DNA of 64,000 bases, taken from assembly GCF_038637725.1 (NCBI RefSeq), contig NZ_CP152052.1, forward strand, positions 913,501 through 977,500. Reading direction: 5' to 3'. Source of the DNA: Psychrobacillus sp. FSL H8-0483 (lineage in GTDB: Bacteria > Bacillota > Bacilli > Bacillales_A > Planococcaceae). The notes below the pieces were generated by a model. The model worked only from the letters and a program-made list of their open reading frames with translations. It was not told where the DNA came from and did not search any database. Made by a program: the position numbers and the translations under genes. This document shows, in pieces, positions 18,435-27,925 of the stretch (within the stretch, counting starts at the first letter, position 1; every line of letters starts with the position of its first letter).

Positions 18435-19415
18435 TTATCTTTTGTTTTTGTTGTTTTTTGTTAGTCTTCCAAGTGCGAATGCACCGGCAGCAATACCGAT
18501 AAATGTGTTTGTTTTTTTGTTGAATAATTGTTTTACTACTAGGTTCATGTTTTGTGGACGTTCTGCTAGACGACGCATGAAATAACCGTACCAGTCTTTA
18601 CCAAATGGTACGTATGTACAGAAATTATAGCCTTCTTTTGCAAGTTGTTGCTGCATGTCTGTTCGGAATCCATAAAGCATTTGGAATTCAAATTTGTCAT
18701 ATGGAATATCATTTTCTTTTATAAATTGTTTAATGTGGTTAATGACATTATGATCATGTGTTGCGATTGAAGTGAATTTACCGTTTAGTAAGTGCCATTC
18801 GATTAATTCAACATAGTTTTTATCGATTTCTTCTTTTGTTTGGTATGCAACTTCAGCAGGTTCTTTGTAAGCACCTTTTACGATACGAAGGCGGAAGTTT
18901 TTATACTTTTGAATGTCTTCTACAGCGCGATAGAAGTATGCTTGAATTACTGTTCCAACATTATCAAATTCTTTAGAAAGCTCGTCCAAAATGTCGAATG
19001 ATGGTTGCAAATGTTTGGTTGACTCCATGTCGATGTTGATGAAAGTACCATATTTATTTGCAGCTGCTACAATATCCTTTAAGTTTTCTAAAGCAAAATC
19101 ATAGTCAATATCTAATCCAAGCTGTGATGGCTTCAATGAGATATGCGCATCTACTTGATGTTCTTCAATTGCTTCAACTACTGCTATAATTTGAGCTTTT
19201 GCTTCTAAAGCCTCTTCCTTTTCAAAAACAAATTCACCTAAATTATCTACAGTACAAGAAATACCTAATGCATTTAATTTTTTAATGCTTTCCATTGTTT
19301 CTTCAATGTTTGTTCCAGCCACAACATGCTGTGCACCCATTTTCAAACCATATTTTTTTGCTGCCCCATTTAATATTTGATTCTCTGACAAAGCCATAAA
19401 AATATCTTTTAACAT
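18435..19415 (-). CDS. Proline dehydrogenase (PRODH, FAD-dependent)
   Basis: A 326-residue single-domain proline dehydrogenase that oxidises proline to pyrroline-5-carboxylate with FAD. Family patches: SISLKPSQLG-like HISLKPSQLGLD, INIDMES, VIQAYFYRA, LRIVKGAYKEP, IATHDHNVI, FEFQMLYGFR and the C-terminal YVPFGKDWYGYFMRRLAERP, which forms the proline-binding helix with its two Arg. Length fits the Bacillus PutB/FadM type. The expected partner P5C dehydrogenase is not in the window. It stands alone with its own terminator. A 40-residue C-terminal tail after the core is variable. Confidence 0.9.
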   Translation of the reverse strand: MLKDIFMALSENQILNGAAKKYGLKMGAQHVVAGTNIEETMESIKKLNALGISCTVDNLGEFVFEKEEALEAKAQIIAVVEAIEEHQVDAHISLKPSQLGLDIDYDFALENLKDIVAAANKYGTFINIDMESTKHLQPSFDILDELSKEFDNVGTVIQAYFYRAVEDIQKYKNFRLRIVKGAYKEPAEVAYQTKEEIDKNYVELIEWHLLNGKFTSIATHDHNVINHIKQFIKENDIPYDKFEFQMLYGFRTDMQQQLAKEGYNFCTYVPFGKDWYGYFMRRLAERPQNMNLVVKQLFNKKTNTFIGIAAGAFALGRLTKNNKNKR

Positions 19416-19598
19416 AGTGATGCTCCTATCTCTATTTGGATGTCTTATTATACCATGAAAATAATAAATGACGCATCTACTGTCTGGGAATTTGTCTAAT
19501 TGGAAATGGTTTTAGGATAATAGGAGGAGTGATGTCTAATAGTGTAACCACTACTTTTGGGGCAACTCGCTAACAAGTAACCCCAATCCTTCTAATTA

Positions 19599-20708
19599 TC
19601 ATCCTTCAAACGTAAAATGTTCCACTGTATAGCGTTCCATAACCTCTAGATTTGGTTCGTAGCCGATCCCATACCCATTAGGAACTGTAATGTATCCATC
19701 TATGGCAACGACCTCAGGTGTAATCAGATCTTCTTCCCAGTAACGGGAAGAACTTGCGGTATCGCCAGGTAGGATAAAGTTCGGTAGAGACGTTAAAGCG
19801 ACATTATGCGCGCGCCCAATGCCAGCTTCTAGCATTCCCCCACACCAAATAGGTATACCCTTTTCCATACAATAGTCATGAATTTTTTTCGATTCGGTTA
19901 AACCACCCACACGACCAATTTTTACATTAATAATTTTTGTACTACCAAGCTCTATTGCTTTTCGTGCATCCTCTAGCGAAAGAATACTTTCATCTAAACA
20001 AATAGGTGTTTTTAATTCTTTTTGAAGTTTGGCATGATCGATTATATCATCTGAAGCAAGGGGTTGCTCAATCATCATTAAATCGAATTCATCTAGTTGC
20101 TTCAATAATTCTAAATCATCTAATGTATACGCAGAGTTCGCATCCGCCATAAGGGGAACCTCTGGAAAAGCTTCTCGCAAGGAGCGGATTACTTCTACAT
20201 CATATCCGGGTTTAATTTTCACTTTCATTCGTTTGTAGCCCTCTTGGATATACCCACGAACGACTTCAATCAATGCTTCTGTACTCTTTTGAATGCCGAT
20301 ACTAATTCCTACTTCTATTTTCTCAGCTGTTCCTCCAAGCGCATCCGCAAGTGATAGCTTATTACGTTTAGCATATAAGTCCCAAATAGCACCTTCTACT
20401 GCTGCTTTGGCCATATTATTTTTCCGAAGTGGGGAAAATATTTGACTAACCTCATCTGGATGCTTAATTTCTTTATTTAGCACAAGTGGAATTAAGAAAT
20501 CTCGGATTATATGTAAGTTGGTTTGTAAAGTTTCTTCAGAGTACCAAGGAGCAGAAAAAGCAGTGGATTCACCATAGCCGGCATTTCCTAGTTCGTCTGT
20601 TACTTCTAATACTAGAAATTCTTTCTCTTGAAAACTACCGAAGCTAGTTGCAAAGGGTGATTTCATCCTCATTTTCATTTGACGTATTGTTATTTTTTTT
20701 ATGTGCAT
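19599..20708 (-). CDS. Enolase-superfamily N-succinylamino acid racemase / o-succinylbenzoate synthase
   Basis: A 369-residue enzyme of the MenC2/NSAR branch of the enolase superfamily. Visible active-site elements are the KxK pair in MKVKIKPG, metal ligands in [15 protein letters not shown] and CLDES, and the opposing lysine in NVKIGRVGG. Enzymes of this branch make o-succinylbenzoate for menaquinone and/or racemise N-succinyl amino acids. No other men gene is nearby, and the remains of a COG3375-type acetyltransferase lie directly upstream, an arrangement known from Geobacillus-like NSAR operons. I therefore favour the racemase role. Confidence 0.83.
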   Translation of the reverse strand: MHIKKITIRQMKMRMKSPFATSFGSFQEKEFLVLEVTDELGNAGYGESTAFSAPWYSEETLQTNLHIIRDFLIPLVLNKEIKHPDEVSQIFSPLRKNNMAKAAVEGAIWDLYAKRNKLSLADALGGTAEKIEVGISIGIQKSTEALIEVVRGYIQEGYKRMKVKIKPGYDVEVIRSLREAFPEVPLMADANSAYTLDDLELLKQLDEFDLMMIEQPLASDDIIDHAKLQKELKTPICLDESILSLEDARKAIELGSTKIINVKIGRVGGLTESKKIHDYCMEKGIPIWCGGMLEAGIGRAHNVALTSLPNFILPGDTASSSRYWEEDLITPEVVAIDGYITVPNGYGIGYEPNLEVMERYTVEHFTFEG

Positions 20709-20738
20709 GTCGTTACCCCTTTGGATGTTGTGGAATCG

Positions 20739-21155
20739 TTATTTTTTGACAAATTGATAATAGTTGACCGTTTCATCTGTTTTGCGAACAGCTAATAATT
20801 CATAGTTCTCCGTAAATAATATTTGCATTATTTTTCTAATCTGTAATCGCCATTTGAATGCTAGCTCAGGATTGGTAAGTTTCATTTCTTGAATGTGTTG
20901 AGGAATTGGTACTTCATATGCTTCCTCAGTTGGCCTAAAAAAATACGGTTCCAGTAAAACTGGTTGATTATGTCCAGTAAAGGTGATTTGAAAGGGTTGT
21001 TCAAATTTCCTAATGTCCGGCATCCATTTTTCCTCCACTCGTTATCTACCACTCGATTTACAAACGATCAGAGGGTAAACCACCTGCGTGTTTATCCCAA
21101 CACCATTCATCTTAGCGTAGCATTTGTTACATGTAGTATCGCCAATTCGAAACAT
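20739..21155 (-). pseudogene. Broken GNAT-family (COG3375-like) N-acyltransferase
   Basis: The 99-residue frame at 20739-21038 resembles only the C-terminal third of COG3375 acyltransferases: VPIPQHIQEMKLTNPELAFKW followed by R..IRKIM and a final YQFVKK-type strand. Upstream, the same frame continues through an in-frame TAA (just before the GTG at 21038) into MFRIGDTTCNKCYAKMNG and further family-like sequence up to the RpiR gene. The N-terminal half is missing. Such acyltransferases make the N-succinyl amino acid used by the racemase next door. The short frame could still be translated from its GTG, but full activity looks lost. Confidence 0.55.
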
Positions 21156-21183
21156 AGTGATATTTGCCGTGATGCTTGAATTA

Positions 21184-22038
21184 TTATTGGTCTCCTTCTT
21201 CAAACAGAAAATTACTAGGTATATTTTGATACAATTCTTGCCTATTTCTAAATGCGTCTTTTTGTTCCACTATTAGTCCAGAAACAATGGCATTCATAAA
21301 AGAGAAAAGAGGGGACACTACATCAAAAGTCGATTTATTTTGAGAATAAATAGGAAATAAAACATCGCTATGAACATGAATTGGGGCAAGCATGGAATCA
21401 CTTAAACCAATAATATATGCTTTTTGTTTACGAACAAGTTCGGCAATTTGAATCGTTTCCTTTAGATAACGGTGAAAAGAAATAATTATTACAACAGAAT
21501 TTGCATTCATTTGAGTAATTGTACGAATAACATCTTCTGTTTCAGGACGCATGAAATGTACGTTTTCTTTCACAAGCCCTAAAGAAAAAGAAAGCCAATT
21601 GGCTGCGGAATAAGACGTGCGAAGTCCAAGTACGTAAACGGATTTAGCCTTCGACAGACGCTGAACGGCAGCGTAATAAGAAGCTTCATCTATTTGATTC
21701 ATAGTAGTGAGAATGGATTGTCGATCTTTTTCCATTATTTGTTTATGAAAACTGTTGTTTTGTGGAATATCGGTTTCTGGTTGTTGTGTATTTTTTAAGC
21801 TAAGTTCATTAATAAAATAATGTTCGCGCATTAGCTTTTGTAATTCGGCATATCCAGAGAATCCTATTGTATAGGAGAAACGAATAACTGTAGACTCACT
21901 TATGCCAATTCTAGATCCAAGTTCTGATGCAGAACATAAGGCAATATCTCTTGGATGGTCAAGTACATAGTTTGCCATTTTTTTCTGACTTTTGGACATA
22001 GAAACAAAATGCTCTCGGATGAGATTATGTATGATCAA
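21184..22038 (-). CDS. RpiR/MurR-family transcriptional regulator with SIS domain
   Basis: A 284-residue regulator: an N-terminal helix-turn-helix (about 1-77, with SKSQKKMANYVLDHP and ISESTVIRFSYTIGFSGYAEL) and a C-terminal SIS sugar-isomerase-fold domain (about 115-250), which normally binds a phosphosugar or related ligand. It is read in the same direction as the acyltransferase remnant and racemase and probably controls them, as similar regulators precede NSAR operons elsewhere; that link is inference. Confidence 0.85.
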   Translation of the reverse strand: MIIHNLIREHFVSMSKSQKKMANYVLDHPRDIALCSASELGSRIGISESTVIRFSYTIGFSGYAELQKLMREHYFINELSLKNTQQPETDIPQNNSFHKQIMEKDRQSILTTMNQIDEASYYAAVQRLSKAKSVYVLGLRTSYSAANWLSFSLGLVKENVHFMRPETEDVIRTITQMNANSVVIIISFHRYLKETIQIAELVRKQKAYIIGLSDSMLAPIHVHSDVLFPIYSQNKSTFDVVSPLFSFMNAIVSGLIVEQKDAFRNRQELYQNIPSNFLFEEGDQ

Positions 22039-22163
22039 TGGAATAACTCCTTTTTGAAGGCTTACCGTTATTTTAAATTAAATATGAAGCGATAGCTTCA
22101 TTTATGCTTTTGTCTAATTTATCACAATATTCCATCGAATTCAATCTATTATTTTGGAAGTAT

Positions 22164-22187
22164 ATAAAAACCCCACAAAATGTGGGG
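22164..22187 (-). terminator. Terminator of the 61-residue protein gene
   Basis: 7-bp stem CCCCACA / TGTGGGG with AAA loop; on the minus strand it is followed by TTTTTA. Confidence 0.8.
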
Positions 22188-22194
22188 AAGAGTA

Positions 22195-22380
22195 TTAATG
22201 GGTATTATTTTCTGGAGGGTCAGTCTCTACGATTTGCACTTTGACTTCAGTTTCAGTTTCACTTTCATCTTCATCATTCGTAAAAACAGGACCTCCTTCA
22301 CCAATCATATTAAGGGAAGCAATTACATCTAAATCCTGTCGCATAGCCATTTCTTCCGGGTCAACATGATTTGGATACAC
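22195..22380 (-). CDS. Small acidic protein of unknown function
   Basis: A 61-residue protein starting at GTG with an AGGAGG site 8 bases upstream and its own terminator, so it is very likely expressed. The sequence is acidic in its second half (DEDESETETEVKVQ) and has no signal peptide or membrane segment. I do not recognise a family. Confidence 0.65.
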   Translation of the reverse strand: MYPNHVDPEEMAMRQDLDVIASLNMIGEGGPVFTNDEDESETETEVKVQIVETDPPENNTH

Positions 22381-22596
22381 ACATATTTCCTCCTCTACTC
22401 TTTAAAAATAGTATATTCTTTATTTAGAAAATGAAGTCCCAAAAAAAATTTTTGAGTTTAAAAAGGCCTTAAAATTGAATTTTGAATATCTATTTCGTCT
22501 GTAAATGGCATTCTCTTATAAAATAATAAATTCTGACATTTGAAATAATTTGGAGGATGTTTACAATAATAATTAAATAAAAGGAGTTGATTACAT

Positions 22597-22803
22597 ATGA
22601 CTGTCGAATATCTGGTAAGAGTAATGAATCGAAGTATTCAAAAAGTAGAGGAATCTGTTGAACAGATGGAACGTCATACGAATATAACCAAAACAGAGCA
22701 TCATCAAATTATGCAAGCAGTTTTAGAATTAAGCGATCGTATCAAATTAATTGAAATGCATGTAGATAGAGAGAGTTACCTGAAAAAACACGAACAATAC
22801 TAA
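22597..22803 (+). CDS. Small coiled-coil protein of unknown function
   Basis: A 68-residue charged protein, predicted helical with heptad-like spacing over most of its length (VEESVEQMERHTN, VLELSDRIKLIEMHV). AAAGGAG lies about 9 bases upstream of the ATG. The last few codons fall inside the left flank of an R1 repeat (YLKKHEQY then stop), which other copies of that repeat carry without the rest of the gene. Function unknown. Confidence 0.6.
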   Translation: MTVEYLVRVMNRSIQKVEESVEQMERHTNITKTEHHQIMQAVLELSDRIKLIEMHVDRESYLKKHEQY

Positions 22804-23014
22804 AGGAAACCAAAAAATATATATTTTATATGGAATAAACTATAGTTAATTCCCGCTATAGGCGGACGCTTTCCGCGGGGTGAGCGATAAGCCATCACCG
22901 CCGCTACGCGTCGTTTGTGATGTCTTATCTGTCTCACTCATCCCGCTGGAGTCGCCGCTTGCCGCTTCCATCAACGAAGTGTTAAACGATCGTAATTTTA
23001 TGACAAAGTACTAT
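22772..23014 (+). repeat. Family R1 MITE-like element overlapping the end of the small gene
   Basis: Shares the left flank (GAACAATACTAAAGGAAAC), core (GCTTTCCGCGGGG ... CCCGCTGGAGTCGCCG) and right flank (GACAAAGTACTATT) with copies at 11131 and 24909. The outermost TGAATCAATTTC end is missing here. An R2 element starts directly after it, so the two families lie back to back. Confidence 0.65.
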
Positions 23015-23015
23015 T

Positions 23016-23180
23016 GACTCCTGTTAAAAGATAAAGTTATGATGGACGAAAATCCACTCACTATCCGGGGACGAACTGTCAAACGTCCTCGGGGCAACAG
23101 GATGTTGGTCACGAATCCGTTGCCACATGGATGTCGCGAACTTAGGATTTGTTCCTATAAACTCATCGTGTCTAACTGAT
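23016..23180. repeat. Family R2 element, copy B
   Basis: Contains CTCCTGTTAAAAG, ACGAAAATCC and CGTTGCCACATGGATGT, which match copy A (7683-7835) in inverse orientation. The right boundary is uncertain. Confidence 0.5.
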
Positions 23181-23236
23181 TTAAAGTAAAACAACCATCA
23201 TTTTATCGTTTTTCTTCACATTAATAGTAATAATCT

Positions 23237-23265
23237 TTGACATACGATTCGAAATGATGTAAATT
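23237..23265 (+). promoter_or_regulatory. Sigma-A promoter of guaC
   Basis: TTGACA (23237-23242), a 17-base spacer and TAAATT (23260-23265). A small palindrome GAACGTTC follows at 23277-23284 in the likely leader and could be a regulator site. Confidence 0.6.
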
Positions 23266-23327
23266 ATCCAATGGACGAACGTTCAAATAAATAAAACTAA
23301 TATTATTCGTATTTAGGAGTGTTATAC

Positions 23328-24311
23328 ATGGAAAATGTGTTTGACTATGAGGATATTCAATTAATTCCCGCGAAATGCGTGGTAAATAGCAGATCGGAAT
23401 GTGATACAACGGTAACATTAGGTAAACATATATTTAAATTACCTGTAGTACCTGCGAATATGCAGACGATTATAGATGAAAAAATTGCAAATTACTTAGC
23501 GGAAAATGGTTACTTCTATATAATGCATCGTTTTGAACCAGAAAAACGAGTAACTTTTATTAAAGATATGCAATCACGTGGATTAATCGCATCTATCAGT
23601 GTTGGTGTGAAAGAAGAAGAATATGAATTTATTCAACAATTAGCAAATGAACAACTTACACCAGAATTTATTACAATTGATATTGCACATGGTCATTCCA
23701 ATGCAGTAATTTCAATGATCCAACATATTAAGAAACACATACCAAATAGTTTTGTTATTGCAGGAAATGTAGGAACTCCAGAAGGAGTGAGAGAATTAGA
23801 AAATGCTGGTGCAGATGCAACAAAAGTAGGTATTGGGCCAGGTAAAGTATGTATCACGAAAATTAAAACTGGATTTGGAACGGGTGGTTGGCAATTAGCT
23901 GCACTACGTTGGTGTGCAAAAGCTGCAAGTAAGCCGATTATTGCTGACGGAGGAATTCGTACACATGGTGATATAGCTAAATCAGTGCGTTTTGGCGCAT
24001 CTATGGTCATGATTGGTTCATTATTTGCCGGGCATGAGGAATCACCAGGGGTAATGGTAGAAAAAGATGGTAAACAATATAAGGAATATTTCGGTTCTGC
24101 ATCCGAATTTCAAAAAGGTGAAAAGAAAAACGTTGAAGGCAAGAAAATGTTTGTCGAGTACAAGGGGCCATTAGAAGATACTTTAAAGGAAATGGAGCAA
24201 GATCTACAATCTTCTATTTCTTATGCTGGAGGCAATAAATTAGAAGCAATCCGGAATGTAGATTATGTTGTCGTAAAAAACTCCATCTTCAATGGCGATA
24301 AAGTATATTAA
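23328..24311 (+). CDS. guaC: GMP reductase
   Basis: A 327-residue NADPH-dependent GMP reductase, which converts GMP to IMP plus ammonia in purine salvage. Markers are [17 protein letters not shown] at the start, the active-site loop GPGKVCITK with C175, phosphate-binding [14 protein letters not shown], and [15 protein letters not shown]. It is shorter than IMP dehydrogenase and lacks CBS domains, which fits GuaC. ATG 23328 has AGGAG 8 bases upstream. It is transcribed alone from a clear TTGACA/TAAATT promoter. Confidence 0.93.
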   Translation: MENVFDYEDIQLIPAKCVVNSRSECDTTVTLGKHIFKLPVVPANMQTIIDEKIANYLAENGYFYIMHRFEPEKRVTFIKDMQSRGLIASISVGVKEEEYEFIQQLANEQLTPEFITIDIAHGHSNAVISMIQHIKKHIPNSFVIAGNVGTPEGVRELENAGADATKVGIGPGKVCITKIKTGFGTGGWQLAALRWCAKAASKPIIADGGIRTHGDIAKSVRFGASMVMIGSLFAGHEESPGVMVEKDGKQYKEYFGSASEFQKGEKKNVEGKKMFVEYKGPLEDTLKEMEQDLQSSISYAGGNKLEAIRNVDYVVVKNSIFNGDKVY

Positions 24312-24411
24312 TAATAAATTTGGTATATTTTATTTTGAACAGTCAAATGCTACAATAGTCTTGTCATTCATAATTCTATGAATAGCAATTTAAATAAGAG
24401 GAGTGTATCAA

Positions 24412-24840
24412 ATGGCTGTTGATGTATATCTTAATTTTAATGGAAATTGTCGAGAGGCTGCAGAGTTTTACGCAGAAGTTTTTAAGACGGAAAAACCACA
24501 AATTATGACTTTTGGTGAAGCACCTCAAAGTCCTGATTACACGTTACCAGAGGAAGCAAAAGATTTAGTCATGCACACTCGACTAAACCTAAGTGGAAGC
24601 AATGTCATGTTTTCGGATGTTTTTCCTGGTTCTCCTTTTATTTTAGGTAATAATATTAGCTTAGCAATCGTAACTAAAAATGAAGATGAAGTCAGATCTG
24701 CTTTTGAAGCACTTAAAGAAGGCGGAAAAGTGGTCATGGAGCTACAAGAAACTTTTTGGAGCAAATGCTACGGTTCTGTGAAGGACAAGTTCGGTATCGA
24801 ATGGCAACTAAGTCTTGAAAGCGAAGAATTTCAACAATAA
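24412..24840 (+). CDS. VOC-family protein (PhnB/YjdN-like glyoxalase fold)
   Basis: A 142-residue single-domain protein of the vicinal-oxygen-chelate superfamily, PhnB-like subgroup: VDVYLNFNGNCREAAEFYAEVF at the N-terminus and the ending FGIEWQLSL. The classic metal ligands are not all evident, and substrates of this subgroup are mostly unknown. ATG 24412 fits the GAGGAG site 9 bases upstream better than GTG 24403. It has its own terminator. Confidence 0.75.
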   Translation: MAVDVYLNFNGNCREAAEFYAEVFKTEKPQIMTFGEAPQSPDYTLPEEAKDLVMHTRLNLSGSNVMFSDVFPGSPFILGNNISLAIVTKNEDEVRSAFEALKEGGKVVMELQETFWSKCYGSVKDKFGIEWQLSLESEEFQQ

Positions 24841-24847
24841 ATAAAAG

Positions 24848-24894
24848 GAGGGCTGTGCAACAGGTTAAGGTTACTTGGTTGCATAGCCCTTTTA
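24848..24894 (+). terminator. Terminator after the VOC gene
   Basis: 12-bp stem GGGCTGTGCAAC / GTTGCATAGCCC (one mismatch) followed by TTTTA. Confidence 0.85.
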
Positions 24895-24908
24895 TAATTA
24901 TATATATT

Positions 24909-25163
24909 TGAATCAATTTCATAATTCCAATTTACATGAAGAAATACGCACAATACTAAAGGAAACTAAAGAAATATATATATTACACGGAATAAAGTAT
25001 AGTTGATTTCCGCTACGCTAAGCCATCACCGCCGTTCACGCGTCGTTTGTGATGTCTTATCTGTCTCACTCATCCCGCTGGAGTCGCCTCCCGTCGCTTC
25101 AGATCAATAAAGCGATAAATATTCGTATTTTAATAACATTGTACTATTTAGGAAATTAACTCA
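24909..25163 (+). repeat. Family R1 MITE-like element with intact terminal inverted repeats
   Basis: Begins TGAATCAATTTC (24909) and ends GAAATTAACTCA (25163), nearly perfect inverted ends (10 of 12). About 29 bases of the left core arm are deleted compared with the copy at 22772 (CCGCTA joins directly to CGCTAAGCC). It fills most of the 400-base gap between the VOC gene and patA. Confidence 0.75.
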
Positions 25164-25248
25164 TTTACAACAAAATTACTATTATATAAGATGAGTATAA
25201 ACAGTATATTGGTTTATTCTATTAATAAAGAAAGAAGGCTGACAGACA

Positions 25249-26412
25249 ATGTCTCTAAGTTTAAATCCACGAGCGAAAGCATTAAAAGTACCAGGTATCC
25301 GACAGTTCTCTAATCAGTTAGTCCATTTTCCAAATGCTATTAATTTAACAATTGGCCAGCCGGACTTTCCTACACCACAAGCAGTGAAGGAAGCTGGAAT
25401 ACGTGCAGTCGAACAGAATCTTACTGGCTATTCACATAATGCAGGGTTACTAGATCTCCGCCAAGCCGTTAACACTTTTTTTACGAATAAATACGGATTT
25501 TCCTATGACCCTCAAAATGAAATCGTTATTACAAATGGAGCTAGTGAAGCAATTGATACTGTTTTTCGAACGATTTTGGAAGAAGGGGACGAGGTCATTT
25601 TACCCGCTCCTTGCTATGCGGGATATGAACCCGTTATTCAATTTTGTGGAGCTAAAGTTGTCTATTTAGATACGACAGAAACGAATTTCCAACCTTCAGC
25701 AGAAAAGCTTGCCGAACTTATCACGGAAAAAACAAAAGCGGTATTTTTTAATTACCCATCCAATCCAACTGGCGTCGTGCTTACAAAAGAAACGATGGAT
25801 CAGCTAGTGAAATTATTAATAGAAAAAGATGTTTATATTTTAACGGATGAAATTTATAGTGAAAACACATTTTCTGGGAATCATCATTCATTTGCATCTT
25901 ATACAGAATTAAGAGATAAGCTGTTTTATATTCATGGCCTTTCCAAATCACATTCGATGACGGGTTGGCGAATCGGATTTTTAATGGGACCAGCAGAAGT
26001 CATGCAGCAAGTCGTTAAAGTGCATGCATTTAATACAATTTGTGCTTCCTTACCAAGTCAATATGCAGCAATTGAAGCGTTAACTAACTCCAAAGATACG
26101 CCAGATGAGATGAATGTCGAATATGTGAAGAGACGTGACTATGTGTACAATCGTCTCAAGGCGATGGGCCTGCATGTCGAAAAGCCAAATGGAGCATTTT
26201 ATATTTTTCCTTCAATAGAAACTATAGGGTTGAATTCTTTTGATTTTGCAACGAAGCTTTTGCATGAAGGTGGGGTAGCTGTTGTTCCTGGTAGCACATT
26301 TACACCCTTTGGAGAAGGATATATTCGAATTTCGTATGCCTATGGGATGCCAGTTCTAGTAGAAGGATTAGATCGATTAGAGAAATTTATTAAAGTTATC
26401 CAAGAGTCTTGA
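25249..26412 (+). CDS. patA: Aminotransferase PatA (N-acetyl-LL-diaminopimelate aminotransferase type)
   Basis: A 387-residue class I PLP aminotransferase. Close family wording: LTIGQPDFPTP, ITNGASEAIDTVFRTIL, NYPSNPTGV, TDEIYSE and the PLP lysine K233 in SKSHSMTGWRIGF. In B. subtilis PatA takes part in lysine/diaminopimelate synthesis, acting on N-acetyl-L,L-diaminopimelate. The resemblance to that protein is strong over the whole length. The gene is isolated, with an AAGAAGG site before the ATG and a terminator after it. Confidence 0.85.
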   Translation: MSLSLNPRAKALKVPGIRQFSNQLVHFPNAINLTIGQPDFPTPQAVKEAGIRAVEQNLTGYSHNAGLLDLRQAVNTFFTNKYGFSYDPQNEIVITNGASEAIDTVFRTILEEGDEVILPAPCYAGYEPVIQFCGAKVVYLDTTETNFQPSAEKLAELITEKTKAVFFNYPSNPTGVVLTKETMDQLVKLLIEKDVYILTDEIYSENTFSGNHHSFASYTELRDKLFYIHGLSKSHSMTGWRIGFLMGPAEVMQQVVKVHAFNTICASLPSQYAAIEALTNSKDTPDEMNVEYVKRRDYVYNRLKAMGLHVEKPNGAFYIFPSIETIGLNSFDFATKLLHEGGVAVVPGSTFTPFGEGYIRISYAYGMPVLVEGLDRLEKFIKVIQES

Positions 26413-26472
26413 TAGATATCATTTCTATTAATCTTATATCAAAAGGGGCTGTCAGATAAGCCCATAAATTGA

Positions 26473-26516
26473 AGCAGGTGTAGAAAAACGAGTCTTTTTC
26501 TACACCTGTTTTTTGT
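26473..26516 (+). terminator. Terminator after patA
   Basis: 14-bp perfect stem CAGGTGTAGAAAAA / TTTTTCTACACCTG followed by TTTTTT. Confidence 0.9.
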
Positions 26517-26521
26517 AGGCA

Positions 26522-26608
26522 ATTGATTGTAGTGGAAGACGGCGACTCCAGTGGGAATAGCAGATGTTTTCTGCCCCGGAAAGCGTCCGTCTGGAACGGA
26601 AATCAATC
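26522..26608 (-). repeat. Short R1-related element
   Basis: About 87 bp with inverted ends (ATTGATTG.. / ..AATCAAT) carrying GGCGACTCCAGTGGG and CCGGAAAGCGTCCGTC but lacking the middle and long flanks of the full R1 copies. Confidence 0.55.
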
Positions 26609-26693
26609 AAAGTTCAAAAGGAAATGGAATAGTTTGAAAATAAAGACTATAATTATAGTACGTTTTATGGATAAAAAGGTAGGGATGTAGGAA

Positions 26694-27803
26694 GTGTTTA
26701 ATTTTAATGAATTGGGACAGGGAATTATTAATGAATTGAGTCTTTTGATTAAAGAAGAAGTGATTTTGACTGATGCACGAGGGTTTATTCAAGTGAGTAC
26801 TGATCCAACGAGAGTAAACCAGTTTCATGAAGGGGCGCTGCTTTGCATAAAAGCAGAGAAATTACTCCATATGAAAGAATCGGAAGTCTCTAATTTGCGT
26901 GGGGTTCGAAAGGGAGTGGTGATTCCTATAATAATCGATGACAAGCCTATAGCAATATTAGGAATAACGGGTGATCCGAAAAAAATACAACCTCAAGCTT
27001 TACTTATTAGAAGAGTGGTGGAGTTGTTTATACAAGACTCGCTGAAAAGACAAGAAAAGGATGAAAAAATTAGGGAATTTGAATTTTTTATGATCGATTG
27101 GATTACTTCTAATACAAGAGATAAACAGTTTTACAATAGAGCAGAATTATTAGATATCGAAGTTGAGTTATATACACAAGTTGTAATGATTCAAGCATTG
27201 GATGAGAAAAGAAGATTCAAAACAGAGGATGTAGATTTTTTCATGTCCGTCCAGTTAATTCATCCATTACTAAAAGCGAGTAGGTGGGGGCAAGAAAAAA
27301 TCATTCTAGTTTTACCTGAGATGGATCAAACAAAACTGAAAATAGAGTTGGAAAATTTATTGTTGCACGTTAAACGTAAAATGAAAATGGAACTCGCTGT
27401 TGGCATTGGAGAACGCGTAGCGTATAGTGAGTTGGCACTTTCGTTTAATCAATCCGAGCGAGCGGTAAAAGTATCTCAAAAGTATAGACGAATTGTATTT
27501 GAACGAGAATTACTATTCGATTTAATCATACATAGTTTGCCAAAGGATACGAAAGAACGATTTATTGAAAGAACAGTTGCTCCTTTACAAAAAGATCAAG
27601 AATTACTTCATAATTTACGTGTGTGGTTTAGTGAAAATCAATCGATGAAAAATACAGCTCAGAAGCTGCACATTCATAAAAATACATTGGCATATAGACT
27701 TCAAAAAGTTGAAGATATGACAGGCCTTTATATTTCGGAGTTCCATGATGTCTTTCTCATTTATTTGGGAATTCGACTTTTGGATGAAATAAATAGTGAG
27801 TAA
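26694..27803 (+). CDS. CdaR-family transcriptional regulator (glycolate module, YsfB-like)
   Basis: A 369-residue regulator with the N-terminal sugar-diacid recognition domain (FHEGALLCIKAEKLL, IAILGITGDPKKI), a middle region and a C-terminal PucR-type helix-turn-helix (IHKNTLAYRLQKVEDMTGL). It starts at GTG. It precedes glcD and glcF, an order known in Bacillus as ysfB-ysfC-ysfD, so it most likely activates the glycolate oxidase operon and the long gene run behind it. It is a paralogue of 1647-2732. Confidence 0.88.
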   Translation: MFNFNELGQGIINELSLLIKEEVILTDARGFIQVSTDPTRVNQFHEGALLCIKAEKLLHMKESEVSNLRGVRKGVVIPIIIDDKPIAILGITGDPKKIQPQALLIRRVVELFIQDSLKRQEKDEKIREFEFFMIDWITSNTRDKQFYNRAELLDIEVELYTQVVMIQALDEKRRFKTEDVDFFMSVQLIHPLLKASRWGQEKIILVLPEMDQTKLKIELENLLLHVKRKMKMELAVGIGERVAYSELALSFNQSERAVKVSQKYRRIVFERELLFDLIIHSLPKDTKERFIERTVAPLQKDQELLHNLRVWFSENQSMKNTAQKLHIHKNTLAYRLQKVEDMTGLYISEFHDVFLIYLGIRLLDEINSE

Positions 27804-27807
27804 AAAC

Positions 27808-27841
27808 AAAAAAGCATCTATTACTGGATGCTTTTTTGTGT
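27808..27841 (+). terminator. Terminator between the regulator and glcD
   Basis: 10-bp stem AAAAAGCATC / GGATGCTTTTTT with loop TATTACT and a T run. It separates the regulator from the downstream operon. Confidence 0.85.
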
Positions 27842-27896
27842 GCCTGCACAAAATTATGTCTAAAATGTGACGAGAAAATTGTTCTAAAATCTATAT

Positions 27897-27914
27897 ATTC
27901 TAAAAGATTAGAAT
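27897..27914. promoter_or_regulatory. Inverted repeat, candidate CdaR-type operator
   Basis: ATTCTAA-AAGA-TTAGAAT is a perfect 7-bp dyad directly upstream of the cre site of glcD. A partial repeat (GTTCTAAAAT) lies just before it. Its sequence differs from the candidate operator of the glycerate module. Confidence 0.4.
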
Positions 27915-27925
27915 AATAGAATAAA

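Noticed and set aside
23270-23286. PurR box upstream of guaC
   Set aside because: Only about 9 of 13 consensus positions match and there is no second box; the GAACGTTC palindrome is noted without naming a regulator.
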